From assembly GCA_041655765.1 (NCBI GenBank), contig JBBAEU010000029.1, positions 1 to 26,263 of the forward strand: DNA of 26,263 bases. Direction: 5' to 3'. The notes beneath the pieces were generated by a model. The model did no database searches, was not told the DNA's origin, and saw only the letters and a list, made by a program, of their open reading frames with translations. The stretch is from Brumimicrobium sp041655765. Its GTDB lineage: Bacteria > Bacteroidota > Bacteroidia > Flavobacteriales_D > Crocinitomicaceae. Positions 7,397 to 15,914 of the stretch are shown here, piece after piece; position 1 is the first letter of the stretch, and every line of letters begins with the position of its first letter. The translations under genes were made by a program, and so were the position numbers.

Positions 7397-8434
7397 ATGG
7401 GAAAAGAATTAGCATCTATAAAAAAAATATTGATTATTATAGCAATTCCCATCGTATTTTATACGCTACACATACTTTCAGTAATTGTAGTTCCACTCAT
7501 GTTTGGATTGTTTTTTGCATTACTTTTTATGCCGTTAATGCGGTGGTTTGAAAGCAAAAGGCTACCTACATTTCTAGGTTTAACCTCTGTCGTCATCATT
7601 GTTTCATTCATTTTTCTTGGCTCATACAAAATCGTTGAGTTAGCCAGTTCAGAATTAACAACAATCGATGATGATTATATCGCACGAATGGATGTTAGAC
7701 TCAATCAATTGGCAGAACCAATCATCAATCTTATGAGAATAAACCCTGAAGAAGGAGAAAGCAATTTGTCTGCCTTGTTAAATAATGAAAAAGTTGTTGC
7801 CAATGTTTTTTCTAATGTGAGTAGCGGTATCAATATGGCAAGCGATTTTTTAACCATACTTTTGATGTCGGTTTTCTTTATGTTTTTGTTTTTAACGGGC
7901 TCCGTGAACATCCAAAATGTTCTTAAAACCTTTGTTTTTAAACAAGAAGAAACATCTTTCACGGTTTATAGACAAATTGAAAAAGATATTTTTTCATTTA
8001 TTTCTATGAAGATTTTTATTAGCTTAATCACAGGTGTTAGCGTGAGTGTCTTATGTTATTCCTTTGGCATAAAATTTCCTGTTTTCTGGGGCGTAGCTGC
8101 ATTTATGCTAAACTTTATTCAAATCATTGGTCCATTTGTTCTGGTTTTTGGATTATCCGTTTTTGCGCTTATCGAATTAAGTTATTCAGGAACATTTTTG
8201 GCGTTTTTCCTTATTTTACTTGCAATAGAAGCGATAACAGGAAATGTTTTAGAACCAATCATGATGGGGAAATCTTTTTCAATCAACACCATTACAATTA
8301 TCGTAACACTTTCTATATGCGGATTAATTTGGGGAATTCCAGGATTTATCCTTTCTGTTCCGATTACGGTTTTGGTTAAGAAAATATTAGAATCTTTCCC
8401 CTCAACCAAGGATTTTTCAGATATAATGTCGTGA
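7397..8434 (+). CDS. AI-2E family membrane permease
   Basis: The 345-residue protein has the layout of the AI-2E/UPF0118 family: two N-terminal helices (about 10-50), a third near 55-80, a soluble region (about 85-145), then a cluster of helices to about 335. The C-terminal signature GNVLEPIMMGKSFSINT followed by a helix and GIPGFILSVPITV is clear. The family was named for export of autoinducer-2, but other members are Na+/H+ antiporters or export unknown substrates, so no specific role should be assumed. It is transcribed alone and converges with arsM with 7 bases between stops. Confidence 0.88.
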   Translation: MGKELASIKKILIIIAIPIVFYTLHILSVIVVPLMFGLFFALLFMPLMRWFESKRLPTFLGLTSVVIIVSFIFLGSYKIVELASSELTTIDDDYIARMDVRLNQLAEPIINLMRINPEEGESNLSALLNNEKVVANVFSNVSSGINMASDFLTILLMSVFFMFLFLTGSVNIQNVLKTFVFKQEETSFTVYRQIEKDIFSFISMKIFISLITGVSVSVLCYSFGIKFPVFWGVAAFMLNFIQIIGPFVLVFGLSVFALIELSYSGTFLAFFLILLAIEAITGNVLEPIMMGKSFSINTITIIVTLSICGLIWGIPGFILSVPITVLVKKILESFPSTKDFSDIMS

Positions 8435-8441
8435 TTTTAGA

Positions 8442-9284
8442 CTAGCAACATCCACTTCCACAACTACAAGCGTGTGGTTTTTCAGCGTAAACAGTAATAC
8501 TATAAATACCTGTACCTGTGCTCCCTGATTTGAATTGTTGAATTTCTTCAGACGACATATATTTAGAAAGGATATCATCTGGAATTATAATTTTCTTTTC
8601 TTTTTGGATTAAAATATTTTCAAATCCATTCTTACGGATTAAATCAAGATAATCGGTTTTTTGAATTGCTCCAGACACACAACCTGCATACATTTCTGCA
8701 TCATTTTTTAATGCATCAGGCAATTCTCCGACCAAAACAACATCAGAAATAGCAAAGTGTCCTCCCGATTTTAAAACCCTGAAAATCTCTTTAAAAACAT
8801 TGTCTTTATTCGGCACTAAATTTAAAACGCAATTGCTGATAACAACATCTGCAAAATTACCCATAACAGGCATGTTTTCTATGTCTCCTTCACGAAATTC
8901 AACATTTGTGAATCCAAGTTTATGTGCGTTTATTGATGCTTTTTGAATCATCGCTGGGGTAAAATCAACACCAATTACACGGCCATCCATGCCAACTTGT
9001 TGACGTGCAACAAAAGCGTCATTTCCAGCTCCACTTCCTAAGTCAATTACAATATCGCCTGCTTGAATCTTAGCAAATTCTGTTGGTAAACCACAGCCCA
9101 ATCCTAAATCGGTTTCATTTTGATAACCCTCAACGTTTCCATAATCATCCGTCATAATGTTATAAACTTCTGTAGAACAACCACCAGCACCGCAACATGA
9201 AGTTTGATTTTCCTCTTTTCCTTGTTCAGCAATTCTCGTGTATTTTTGTCTAACAATTGATTTGATACCTTCGATGTTTTCCAT
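8442..9284 (-). CDS. arsM: Arsenite S-adenosylmethyltransferase
   Basis: ArsM methylates As(III) with SAM, giving methylated and volatile arsenicals. The 280-residue protein has the SAM-binding loop DLGSGAGND (81-89) and three cysteines in the catalytic contexts known for ArsM: C64 (GLGCGLPT), C152 (SNCVLNLVPNK) and C202 (GCVSGA). Extra cysteines are a cluster at C30, C31 and C36 and a C-terminal ACSCGSGCC, which could hold metalloid. It lies 30 bases after the M23 gene on the same strand with no promoter box in the gap, so co-transcription is likely. No arsR, arsB/acr3 or arsC is seen nearby, unlike in many ars operons. Confidence 0.93.
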   Translation of the reverse strand: MENIEGIKSIVRQKYTRIAEQGKEENQTSCCGAGGCSTEVYNIMTDDYGNVEGYQNETDLGLGCGLPTEFAKIQAGDIVIDLGSGAGNDAFVARQQVGMDGRVIGVDFTPAMIQKASINAHKLGFTNVEFREGDIENMPVMGNFADVVISNCVLNLVPNKDNVFKEIFRVLKSGGHFAISDVVLVGELPDALKNDAEMYAGCVSGAIQKTDYLDLIRKNGFENILIQKEKKIIIPDDILSKYMSSEEIQQFKSGSTGTGIYSITVYAEKPHACSCGSGCC

Positions 9285-9314
9285 AATTATTGAAGATTAT
9301 TGAGTTAAATGAAT

Positions 9315-10286
9315 TTAATCCATCACTTTTAAAGTGTTCGTTGAAATTTTAACAATTTCCTCGTATTGTTCAGGTGTTAAATCTGAATGAAAATAATTAA
9401 TTGGATTTACTTTTTGTCCATTGTGTTCAACTTCATAATGCAAGTGAGGACCAGTAGATTTTCCGGAACTTCCTACCAAGCCAATAACTTCTCCCCTTTG
9501 CACCTCTTGCCCTACTTTTACCTTAAACTCGCTTAAATGAGCATAGCGTGTTTTATATCCAAAACCATGATTGATAACAATTTCTCTACCGTAACCCCAA
9601 CTATTGTGTTGAACGGATTCAACCACGCCATCTCCAGTGGCAAAAACTTCAGTCCCAGTATCTGCTGAGAAATCCAGACCCCAGTGCATTTTTTTAGTTC
9701 CATAAACAGGGTCAACTCTCCATCCGTATCCACCAGCAGCATGTTTTAAATCATCATTCCGTACAGGTTGAATGGCTGGTAACGATGCAAGTCTATCTTT
9801 ATTTTCTAATGCTAATCTGGTTAATTCTTTAAATGAAATACTTTGAGCGTGTAGCTTTCGTTCTACTTCATCCAATTTTGAGAAAGTTTCGACCAACAAA
9901 TTGCTATTCGACATTTTTCTTAAATCTGCGTATGGATCACTTCCTCCCGTTCCCATCAAGCGCAACTCTTGAGGAAAAGAACTTGCACCCAAAGCTGTAC
10001 GATACATATCTTCATCTCGAGATTTAATTACTTCTGTCACTTCGTTAATGAGCTCTAAACGGTCTTGAACAATGAGAAATTGAGCTTTTAATTCCGCTAA
10101 TTCTTTTTTGGCTTTCTTTTCTGAGGTAGATTCAAATCTGTATGAAATGAAAAAGCCAATTACTATACTGAGTACAATCGTTGGGGCAATAAAAATAAAA
10201 CCTCTAAAAATACGCTCTCCAATAGAACGCTTAACCCTTTCATAAGAAAGGGTTTCTGGATTATACTTATATTTAGTTTTTCTCAT
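9315..10286 (-). CDS. Membrane-anchored M23-family (LytM-type) peptidase
   Basis: M23 peptidases cut peptide cross-links of peptidoglycan. The 323-residue protein has a short basic cytoplasmic N-terminus, one transmembrane helix (about 28-49), a charged region likely forming coiled coil (about 52-95 and 130-165), and a C-terminal peptidase domain (about 180-298). The zinc and catalytic residues are present: H201 and D205 in HWGLD, H250 in RYAHL, and H281/H283 in HLHYE. It should therefore be an active periplasmic enzyme, not a degenerate EnvC/NlpD-like activator. It is divergent from alaS, a pairing often seen in Bacteroidota, and is followed by arsM on the same strand. Confidence 0.93.
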   Translation of the reverse strand: MRKTKYKYNPETLSYERVKRSIGERIFRGFIFIAPTIVLSIVIGFFISYRFESTSEKKAKKELAELKAQFLIVQDRLELINEVTEVIKSRDEDMYRTALGASSFPQELRLMGTGGSDPYADLRKMSNSNLLVETFSKLDEVERKLHAQSISFKELTRLALENKDRLASLPAIQPVRNDDLKHAAGGYGWRVDPVYGTKKMHWGLDFSADTGTEVFATGDGVVESVQHNSWGYGREIVINHGFGYKTRYAHLSEFKVKVGQEVQRGEVIGLVGSSGKSTGPHLHYEVEHNGQKVNPINYFHSDLTPEQYEEIVKISTNTLKVMD

Positions 10287-10341
10287 TGGTTTTATAATTT
10301 AACTGTAAACTAACTAAACAATTATCTTAATAAAAGCAATG

Positions 10342-10373
10342 CAAAATTAGGTAATTAATCTAAATTTGCAAAA
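10342..10373 (-). promoter_or_regulatory. Promoter of the M23-arsM unit (TTTTG-19 bp-TAATTTTG read on minus strand)
   Basis: On the minus strand, TAATTTTG (bases 10342-10349) matches TAnnTTTG, and a TTG element lies 19 bp upstream (within 10369-10373). The box is 55 bases before the ATG at 10286. Its -33 element abuts the plus-strand -7 box of alaS. Confidence 0.6.
10361..10368 (+). promoter_or_regulatory. -7 promoter box (TAAATTTG) of alaS
   Basis: It is an exact TAnnTTTG match, 56 bases before the alaS ATG. It lies inside the spacer of the divergent M23 promoter, so the two promoters overlap. No -33 TTG is evident. Confidence 0.55.
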
Positions 10374-10397
10374 CTGTTAACGATGATTAACAGTTTT
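10370..10397. promoter_or_regulatory. 11-bp inverted repeat at the start of the alaS transcript
   Basis: AAAACTGTTAA (10370-10380) pairs with TTAACAGTTTT (10387-10397) around the 6-base loop CGATGA. It directly follows the alaS -7 box and ends 27 bases before the ATG. It could act as an operator for both divergent promoters, or as an RNA hairpin (with a short T-run) that attenuates alaS. The sequence alone does not decide. Confidence 0.5.
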
Positions 10398-10424
10398 TAT
10401 TACTTGAATTAATAGTTAATATCG

Positions 10425-13037
10425 ATGAAAACATCAGAGATTAGAAAACAATTCCTTTCTTTTTTTGAAGAAAAAGCACACTCGATTGTTCCATCTGCAC
10501 CGATGGTTATTAAAGACGACCCTACCCTAATGTTTACAAACGCTGGGATGAATCAATTTAAAGAATATTTCCTTGGTAATGCAACCCCAAAAAACAGTCG
10601 TGTCGCTGATACACAAAAATGTTTACGTGTTTCTGGAAAACACAACGACTTAGAAGAAGTTGGTGTTGACACTTATCACCATACAATGTTTGAGATGCTC
10701 GGGAACTGGTCGTTTGGAGATTATTTTAAAGAGGAGGCAATAGAATGGGCATGGGAATTGCTGACTGATGTTTATAAAATTGATAAGAACAACCTATACG
10801 TTACTATTTTTAAAGGTGATGAAGAAGATGGTGTTCCGCGTGATACAGCATCATACAATTTTTGGAAAAAATGGATTGATGAAGACAGAATTATCGAAGC
10901 AGATAAGGCCGATAATTTCTGGGAAATGGGAGATATGGGACCGTGTGGACCGTGTTCTGAAATTCATGTTGATATCCGTTCTCAAGCAGAAAAACAAAAA
11001 ATTAACGGAAAAGATTTAGTAAACAAAGACCATCCTCAAGTTATTGAAATATGGAACCTTGTTTTTATGCAATTTAACCGAAAAGCCGATGGTTCTTTAG
11101 AAAAACTGCCCGCAACACACGTTGATACAGGAATGGGACTTGAACGCTTAGCAATGGTTTTGCAAGGAAAAACTTCCAATTATGATATAGATTTATTCCA
11201 AGAGCTAATTCAATATGTTGAAAAACAATCTGGATTTGAATATGGAAAAGACGAAAAAACAGACATTGCATTAAGGGTGATTGCGGATCATGTTCGGGCG
11301 ATTTCTTTTTCAATTGCTGACGGACAACTGCCTTCAAATTCTGGAGCAGGTTATGTTATCCGTAGAATTTTACGTCGTGCTGTTAGATATGGCTTTGAAA
11401 CATTGAAAATGAACGAACCATTCTTAGCTCCATTAAGCAAAGTTTTGGTGAAAGTGATGGGAGATGCTTTCCCTGAATTAGAGAAAAGCAAAAGTCTTAT
11501 CTTCAAAGTCATTGAAGAAGAAGAAATTAGCTTCCATAAAACATTGGACAATGGAATCAATAAGATTGAAACGATTTTTAAACAATTAAAAGCAAAAGGT
11601 GAGAATCAAATTCCTGGAAAACAAGCTTTTGAATTATACGACACATTTGGTTTCCCGTATGATTTAACAGAGTTAATGGCTCGCGAAAACAACTTTACGG
11701 TTGATGAAAAAGGGTTTGAAGAGGCTCTTCAAGAACAAAAAGACCGTTCACGTTCTGCAACTTCTGTAAAAACAGACGATTGGATTGTGATTTCTGAAGA
11801 CGATAAAGAAGAATTTATTGGATACGATTATTTGGAAACAAATATAAGCATCACGCGCTACCGCAAAGTAGAGCAAAAACAGAAATCTTTCTATCAGCTT
11901 GTGTTTAACCTTACTCCTTTTTATCCTGAAGGTGGAGGACAAGTTGGAGATACTGGATACATTGAGTCGAATGGCGTAAAAACATCAATTTTTGATACAA
12001 AAAAAGAAAATAACTTAATTGTCCATTTGGTAAAAGAACTTCCAACAAATTTAAATGCTCAATTTAAGGCAGTGGTTCATCAAGAAAGAAGGGCGTTGTC
12101 GGAATCCAACCACAGCGCAACACATCTTCTGCATTTTGCTTTGCGTGAAACGCTAGGAGAACACGTTGCACAAAGGGGTTCGTTGGTGCATCCCGACTAT
12201 TTACGTTTTGACTTCTCTCACTTTTCTAAAATGACAGATGAGGAGGTTTTAACAGTTGAAAGAAGGGTAAATGAATTAATCCGTAAAAATATCCCGTTGA
12301 ATGAAATGCGCAAAATCCCTATTGAAGAAGCAAAAGATATGGGAGCAATGATGTTATTTGGAGAAAAATATGGCGATGTTGTTCGTGTTATTCAATTTGG
12401 AGATTCAAAAGAATTGTGCGGTGGAACACACGTTCAAAGCACAGGAAATATCGGATTCTTTAAAATCATTTCTGAAGGTTCTGTCGCATCAGGTGTTAGA
12501 AGAATTGAAGCAATTACAAATACGACAGCAGAAAAGTATATTTACGACAAATTAAACAGTTTAGAAGAAATAAACGCATTGTTCAAAAATTCAAAAAACA
12601 TTGTTCAATCCGTCGAAGAGTTAATCAATAGCAACCAATCGATGAAAAAGCAGATTGAAAAGACGGTTAGGGAGAATGCAAAACAAATAAAAGCCGATTT
12701 AAAATCTCAAATCAAAGAAAAAAACGGAATTCAAGTTTTAGAAGCGGTTGTTCCGCTTGACGGTGGTTTAGTTAAAGATATTCTTTTCCAACTAAAAGGT
12801 GAAGTTGACCAACTTTTTGCGGTTGTTGGTGGAGATGAAGGAGATAAATGTACATTAAGTATTATTATTTCTGATGATTTAGTGAAATCGAAAGGACTTC
12901 ATGCAGGAAACATGGTTCGTGCCGCAGCTAAACATATCCAAGGTGGCGGCGGTGGTCAACCCTTTTTCGCAACTGCGGGTGGTAAGAATCCAAAAGGACT
13001 ACAAGCCGCGATAAATGAAGTGACAAATTCGTTATAA
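10425..13037 (+). CDS. alaS: Alanyl-tRNA synthetase
   Basis: It charges tRNA-Ala and hydrolyses mischarged Ser/Gly-tRNA-Ala. The 870-residue protein has the class II catalytic domain at the N-terminus (FTNAGMNQFK, FEMLGNWSFGDYFK), the tRNA-recognition region, the editing domain with the metal ligands H563/H567 (HSATH) and C665/H669 (CGGTH), and the C-terminal C-Ala domain ending in the glycine-rich GGGGGQPFFATAGG. Length fits the family and no domain is missing. The ATG at 10425 gives the standard N-terminus MKTSEIRKQFLSFF. asnB follows after one base, suggesting a two-gene operon. Confidence 0.98.
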   Translation: MKTSEIRKQFLSFFEEKAHSIVPSAPMVIKDDPTLMFTNAGMNQFKEYFLGNATPKNSRVADTQKCLRVSGKHNDLEEVGVDTYHHTMFEMLGNWSFGDYFKEEAIEWAWELLTDVYKIDKNNLYVTIFKGDEEDGVPRDTASYNFWKKWIDEDRIIEADKADNFWEMGDMGPCGPCSEIHVDIRSQAEKQKINGKDLVNKDHPQVIEIWNLVFMQFNRKADGSLEKLPATHVDTGMGLERLAMVLQGKTSNYDIDLFQELIQYVEKQSGFEYGKDEKTDIALRVIADHVRAISFSIADGQLPSNSGAGYVIRRILRRAVRYGFETLKMNEPFLAPLSKVLVKVMGDAFPELEKSKSLIFKVIEEEEISFHKTLDNGINKIETIFKQLKAKGENQIPGKQAFELYDTFGFPYDLTELMARENNFTVDEKGFEEALQEQKDRSRSATSVKTDDWIVISEDDKEEFIGYDYLETNISITRYRKVEQKQKSFYQLVFNLTPFYPEGGGQVGDTGYIESNGVKTSIFDTKKENNLIVHLVKELPTNLNAQFKAVVHQERRALSESNHSATHLLHFALRETLGEHVAQRGSLVHPDYLRFDFSHFSKMTDEEVLTVERRVNELIRKNIPLNEMRKIPIEEAKDMGAMMLFGEKYGDVVRVIQFGDSKELCGGTHVQSTGNIGFFKIISEGSVASGVRRIEAITNTTAEKYIYDKLNSLEEINALFKNSKNIVQSVEELINSNQSMKKQIEKTVRENAKQIKADLKSQIKEKNGIQVLEAVVPLDGGLVKDILFQLKGEVDQLFAVVGGDEGDKCTLSIIISDDLVKSKGLHAGNMVRAAAKHIQGGGGGQPFFATAGGKNPKGLQAAINEVTNSL

Positions 13038-13038
13038 C

Positions 13039-14958
13039 ATGTGTGGAATAACTGGATTTATTGATACAAAAAATAACACTGATGAGGCCTCTCTGAAAGA
13101 GATGACCAATACGCTGATTCACCGTGGGCCAGACGCTGGAAGTCAAGTGTTTTTTTCTGACAAACAAATGCAAATTGGCCTTGGACACAGACGATTATCG
13201 ATTATCGATTTATCCGTAGAGGCCACACAACCAATGTCTTACAAAACATTTTGGATTTCGTACAATGGTGAAATCTATAATTATCAAAACATAAAAGATG
13301 AATTGATCGAATTGGGACATCAATTCAAAACAACTTCTGATACTGAAGTTATTCTGCACGCGTATGAGCAATGGGGAGAAAAATGTATAGAAAGGTTTAG
13401 AGGAATGTTTGCTTTTTTTATACTCAACACAGAAGATGGTCAAGTTTTTTGCGTAAGAGACCGTGTTGGTGTAAAACCATTTTATTACTATTTAAAAGAT
13501 GGACTTTTTCTTTTTTCAAGCGAATTAAAAGCTTTCCATAAACATCCAAGGTTTAAAAAAGATATTCAATTAGAATCTGTAGAAATGTTCATGCAGTTCG
13601 GAAATATTCCTGCACCCCATACGATTTTCAAAAATACATTTAAACTCAAGCCTGGACACTTTTTATCTTTTAATATCAGTCATCTAAATGGCAATGATTT
13701 TTCATTTGACCAAACCCAATATTGGAATGTTTACGATGCTTACAATCAGCCAAAATTAGATATTTCTTTTGCAGAAGCGAAAACGAAAACAGAAGAAATC
13801 CTTCTTGATTCTTTTCAATTAAGAATGGTTGCCGATGTTCCAGTTGGTGTTTTTTTAAGTGGCGGTTTTGATAGTGCAGCGGTCGTTTCATTATTACAAA
13901 AAAGTCAATCACAACAATTAAAAACATTTACAATAGCTGTTCCTGAGATAGGATTAAATGAAGCACCGTACGCAAAAGATATTGCTAAGCGTTTGGGTAC
14001 AGACCATACAGAATTTGAATGTTCCCATCGAGAAGCGATTAATTTAATTGAAGACTTACCTTACTATTATGACGAACCATTTGGAGACAGTAGTGCCATT
14101 CCAACAGGGCTCGTTGCTAAGGTTGCACGTGAACATGTAGCCGTTGCACTAAGTGCCGATGGAGGTGATGAAATTTTTGCTGGTTATAATCGCTACGACT
14201 ATCTAATGATGTATGGAAAAAAATTGAACCAAATTCCAAAGCCTCTACGAAAAGTGCTGTCTGGAACGATGAACTTGATGGATGCGGATAAATTTCCCTA
14301 TTTTAAAAATCAATATAATTTTGCCAATCGATACGAAAAGTTAAAAAATTTATTGAAAAATCCTTCGCCAGAACAGATGATGTGGAGTCTTTCGACGCAA
14401 TTTGATGAAAAACAGATTTCTAATCTTATAAAAAACAGAAAACAACTTCCCACTTTGGCTTATCACAGCAAAGAATTAAAAGAACCTTACTATTCACCAC
14501 TTTGTTACATGCTTGGAATTGATTATCAAACCTATCTTCCTGATGATATTATGACAAAAGTTGACAGGGCAACGATGCAATTTAGTTTAGAAGGGAGAGA
14601 ACCTTTTTTAGACCATAACGTGATTGAATGGGCTGCCCAACTACCTGATGATTTCAAATATATGAATCGTGTCAAAAAACGCATTCTGAGAGAAATTGTT
14701 TACCAATATGTTCCAAAAGAATTAATGGATCGTCCAAAAATGGGATTTGCCATTCCTTATGAAAAATGGATGATGGAAGATTTAAGAAATCATGTTGAAG
14801 ACTTTCTTTCAAAGTCAAGAATTGAAAAACAAGGAATTTTCTATGCAAATGAAGTGGAAAGACTGAAAACAAAGTTTTTTAATGGCAAGAAAGAATATGG
14901 ATTAAAAATATGGTATCTGTTGATGTTTCAAATGTGGTGGAGTCGTTGGATGGATTAA
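13039..14958 (+). CDS. asnB: Glutamine-hydrolysing asparagine synthetase (AsnB type)
   Basis: It makes asparagine from aspartate, ATP and glutamine. The 639-residue protein begins MCGITGF, so Cys2 can serve as the N-terminal nucleophile of the glutaminase domain, supported by HRGPDA (28-33) and SYNGEIYN (74-81). The synthetase half carries the PP-loop SGGFDS (274-279) and the segment SADGGDEIFAGYNRY. Start and length match TIGR01536-type enzymes. Some close relatives act as amidotransferases in polysaccharide or peptide pathways, but no such genes are next to it, so asparagine synthesis is the safest call. It starts one base after the alaS stop and so is probably translated from the alaS transcript; pairing two amino-acid/translation genes is sensible, though I would not infer a shared mechanism. 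Confidence 0.92.
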   Translation: MCGITGFIDTKNNTDEASLKEMTNTLIHRGPDAGSQVFFSDKQMQIGLGHRRLSIIDLSVEATQPMSYKTFWISYNGEIYNYQNIKDELIELGHQFKTTSDTEVILHAYEQWGEKCIERFRGMFAFFILNTEDGQVFCVRDRVGVKPFYYYLKDGLFLFSSELKAFHKHPRFKKDIQLESVEMFMQFGNIPAPHTIFKNTFKLKPGHFLSFNISHLNGNDFSFDQTQYWNVYDAYNQPKLDISFAEAKTKTEEILLDSFQLRMVADVPVGVFLSGGFDSAAVVSLLQKSQSQQLKTFTIAVPEIGLNEAPYAKDIAKRLGTDHTEFECSHREAINLIEDLPYYYDEPFGDSSAIPTGLVAKVAREHVAVALSADGGDEIFAGYNRYDYLMMYGKKLNQIPKPLRKVLSGTMNLMDADKFPYFKNQYNFANRYEKLKNLLKNPSPEQMMWSLSTQFDEKQISNLIKNRKQLPTLAYHSKELKEPYYSPLCYMLGIDYQTYLPDDIMTKVDRATMQFSLEGREPFLDHNVIEWAAQLPDDFKYMNRVKKRILREIVYQYVPKELMDRPKMGFAIPYEKWMMEDLRNHVEDFLSKSRIEKQGIFYANEVERLKTKFFNGKKEYGLKIWYLLMFQMWWSRWMD

Positions 14959-15029
14959 CAACGTACATTTAATTTTGGAAAGGTTTTTGCAATCTTACCT
15001 GGAAAAGCTAAATTTAATATAGATTTCTT

Positions 15030-15037
15030 TATTTTTG
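15030..15037 (+). promoter_or_regulatory. -7 promoter box (TATTTTTG) of the SPOR-domain gene
   Basis: It is an exact TAnnTTTG match, 14 bases before the ATG at 15052. This suggests that the gene has its own transcript rather than depending on alaS-asnB. Confidence 0.6.
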
Positions 15038-15051
15038 TAAAAATAAAAAAC

Positions 15052-15573
15052 ATGAAAATCCTTTTTGTCATATTATTAGTTGGGGTAAGTTCTGTGTCTT
15101 GGTCACAAAATAAGTGGTGGAAGAGTAAAAATGTAGATCTGAAAGCAGATGAGGAAGAAGAACAATCAACTGATACCATTCGCTATGTTAATGAAATCGA
15201 TACAAATAACATTCAACCTGGAGAAGTTCATGTAATTAAAAGTCCGATGGTTGACAAAATCATTGAGTTTAAAGCGGCAAATATTTCTCCGTATGTTCGT
15301 CCTACCATGAAAGGATATCGTGTTCAGCTATTTTTTGATCAAAATCGAGATCAGGTTGACAAAGCACGGAGTCAACTTCTAGCGAAAGACAATGAAATTT
15401 CGATTTATGTAGAATACCATGCGCCCAATTACTACTTGCTTGTAGGTGATTATCGCTCACATTTAGATGCTGAAAAACTTCGCGCTGAAATGATAGAAGA
15501 TTTCCCTGCGGCGATTGTAAAAGAATCACGTATTTATCTACCTAAAATAGATGAGAAAAAGGTCGTGGAATAA
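15052..15573 (+). CDS. Secreted SPOR-domain protein
   Basis: The 173-residue protein starts with a classical signal peptide (MKILFVILLVGVSSVSWS, likely cut before QNKWW). An acidic linker follows, with a run of glutamates at about residues 35-38. A SPOR-like domain covers about 88-165, with GYRVQLFF, alternating charged helix and strand, and YYLLVGDYRSHLDAEKLRAEM. SPOR domains bind peptidoglycan stripped of its stem peptides, usually at division sites, so a periplasmic envelope role is likely. Small proteins of this form are widespread in Bacteroidota, but this one has no characterised name that I know. It follows asnB by 93 bases with its own promoter box. Confidence 0.85.
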   Translation: MKILFVILLVGVSSVSWSQNKWWKSKNVDLKADEEEEQSTDTIRYVNEIDTNNIQPGEVHVIKSPMVDKIIEFKAANISPYVRPTMKGYRVQLFFDQNRDQVDKARSQLLAKDNEISIYVEYHAPNYYLLVGDYRSHLDAEKLRAEMIEDFPAAIVKESRIYLPKIDEKKVVE

Positions 15574-15831
15574 CCGAAAACAACCACAAAACACATAGAA
15601 TTATATGCAAATCGTGCTATGTTTAACGGCATAATTACCCACGTTTTAACCAAAAAAAAGCGTATTTCATCCTTTGCGCCCTTTGAGGTTATGAAAAAAT
15701 CATCGTCCGATTAAACAGTCTATTCCAAAAAAAATAATCATCTTCACAATAATTGTTAATAAATAATCGTTTGAAGTTTTATATAATCAATTGGTTTTTA
15801 ATATTTTTATCACTATAATCGAGTATAAATT
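15574..15831. other. Gene-free AT-rich stretch with a short CCTTTG repeat
   Basis: I find no gene here. Weak hairpins exist (for example ACATAG at 15593-15598 with CTATGT at 15617-15622). A small tandem repeat lies at 15671-15688 (two 9-base units beginning CCTTTG). An E. coli-like pair, TTGGTT (15791-15796) and TATAAT (15814-15819) at 17-bp spacing, stands upstream of the lipoprotein leader. Bacteroidota do not normally use that consensus. Confidence 0.45.
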
Positions 15832-15914
15832 AAGTGGAGTATAGTAACCACTTCAAAAAAACAGGGCGATACCGAAAAGCCATACGAGTAGGAAGTAACT
15901 TAAAACATAATCTT
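15832..15914 (+). promoter_or_regulatory. Candidate structured 5' leader of the lipoprotein gene
   Basis: A perfect 6-bp hairpin, AAGTGG (15832-15837) with CCACTT (15848-15853), is followed by a relatively GC-rich island at about 15862-15898. That island contains a GGC/GCC mini-hairpin around GATACCGAAAA and the small palindrome AAGTAACTT. It contrasts with the AT-rich surroundings and ends shortly before the ATG at 15915. I do not recognise it as a known riboswitch. Confidence 0.4.

Noticed and set aside
15862..15898. Known riboswitch (c-di-GMP, fluoride, preQ1 or guanidine class) in the lipoprotein leader
   Set aside because: None of the conserved cores of these classes is present when read by eye.
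15834..15914. Upstream extension of the lipoprotein to ATG 15834
   Set aside because: It would add 27 mostly basic residues in front of a normal lipoprotein signal peptide and would run through a leader hairpin.
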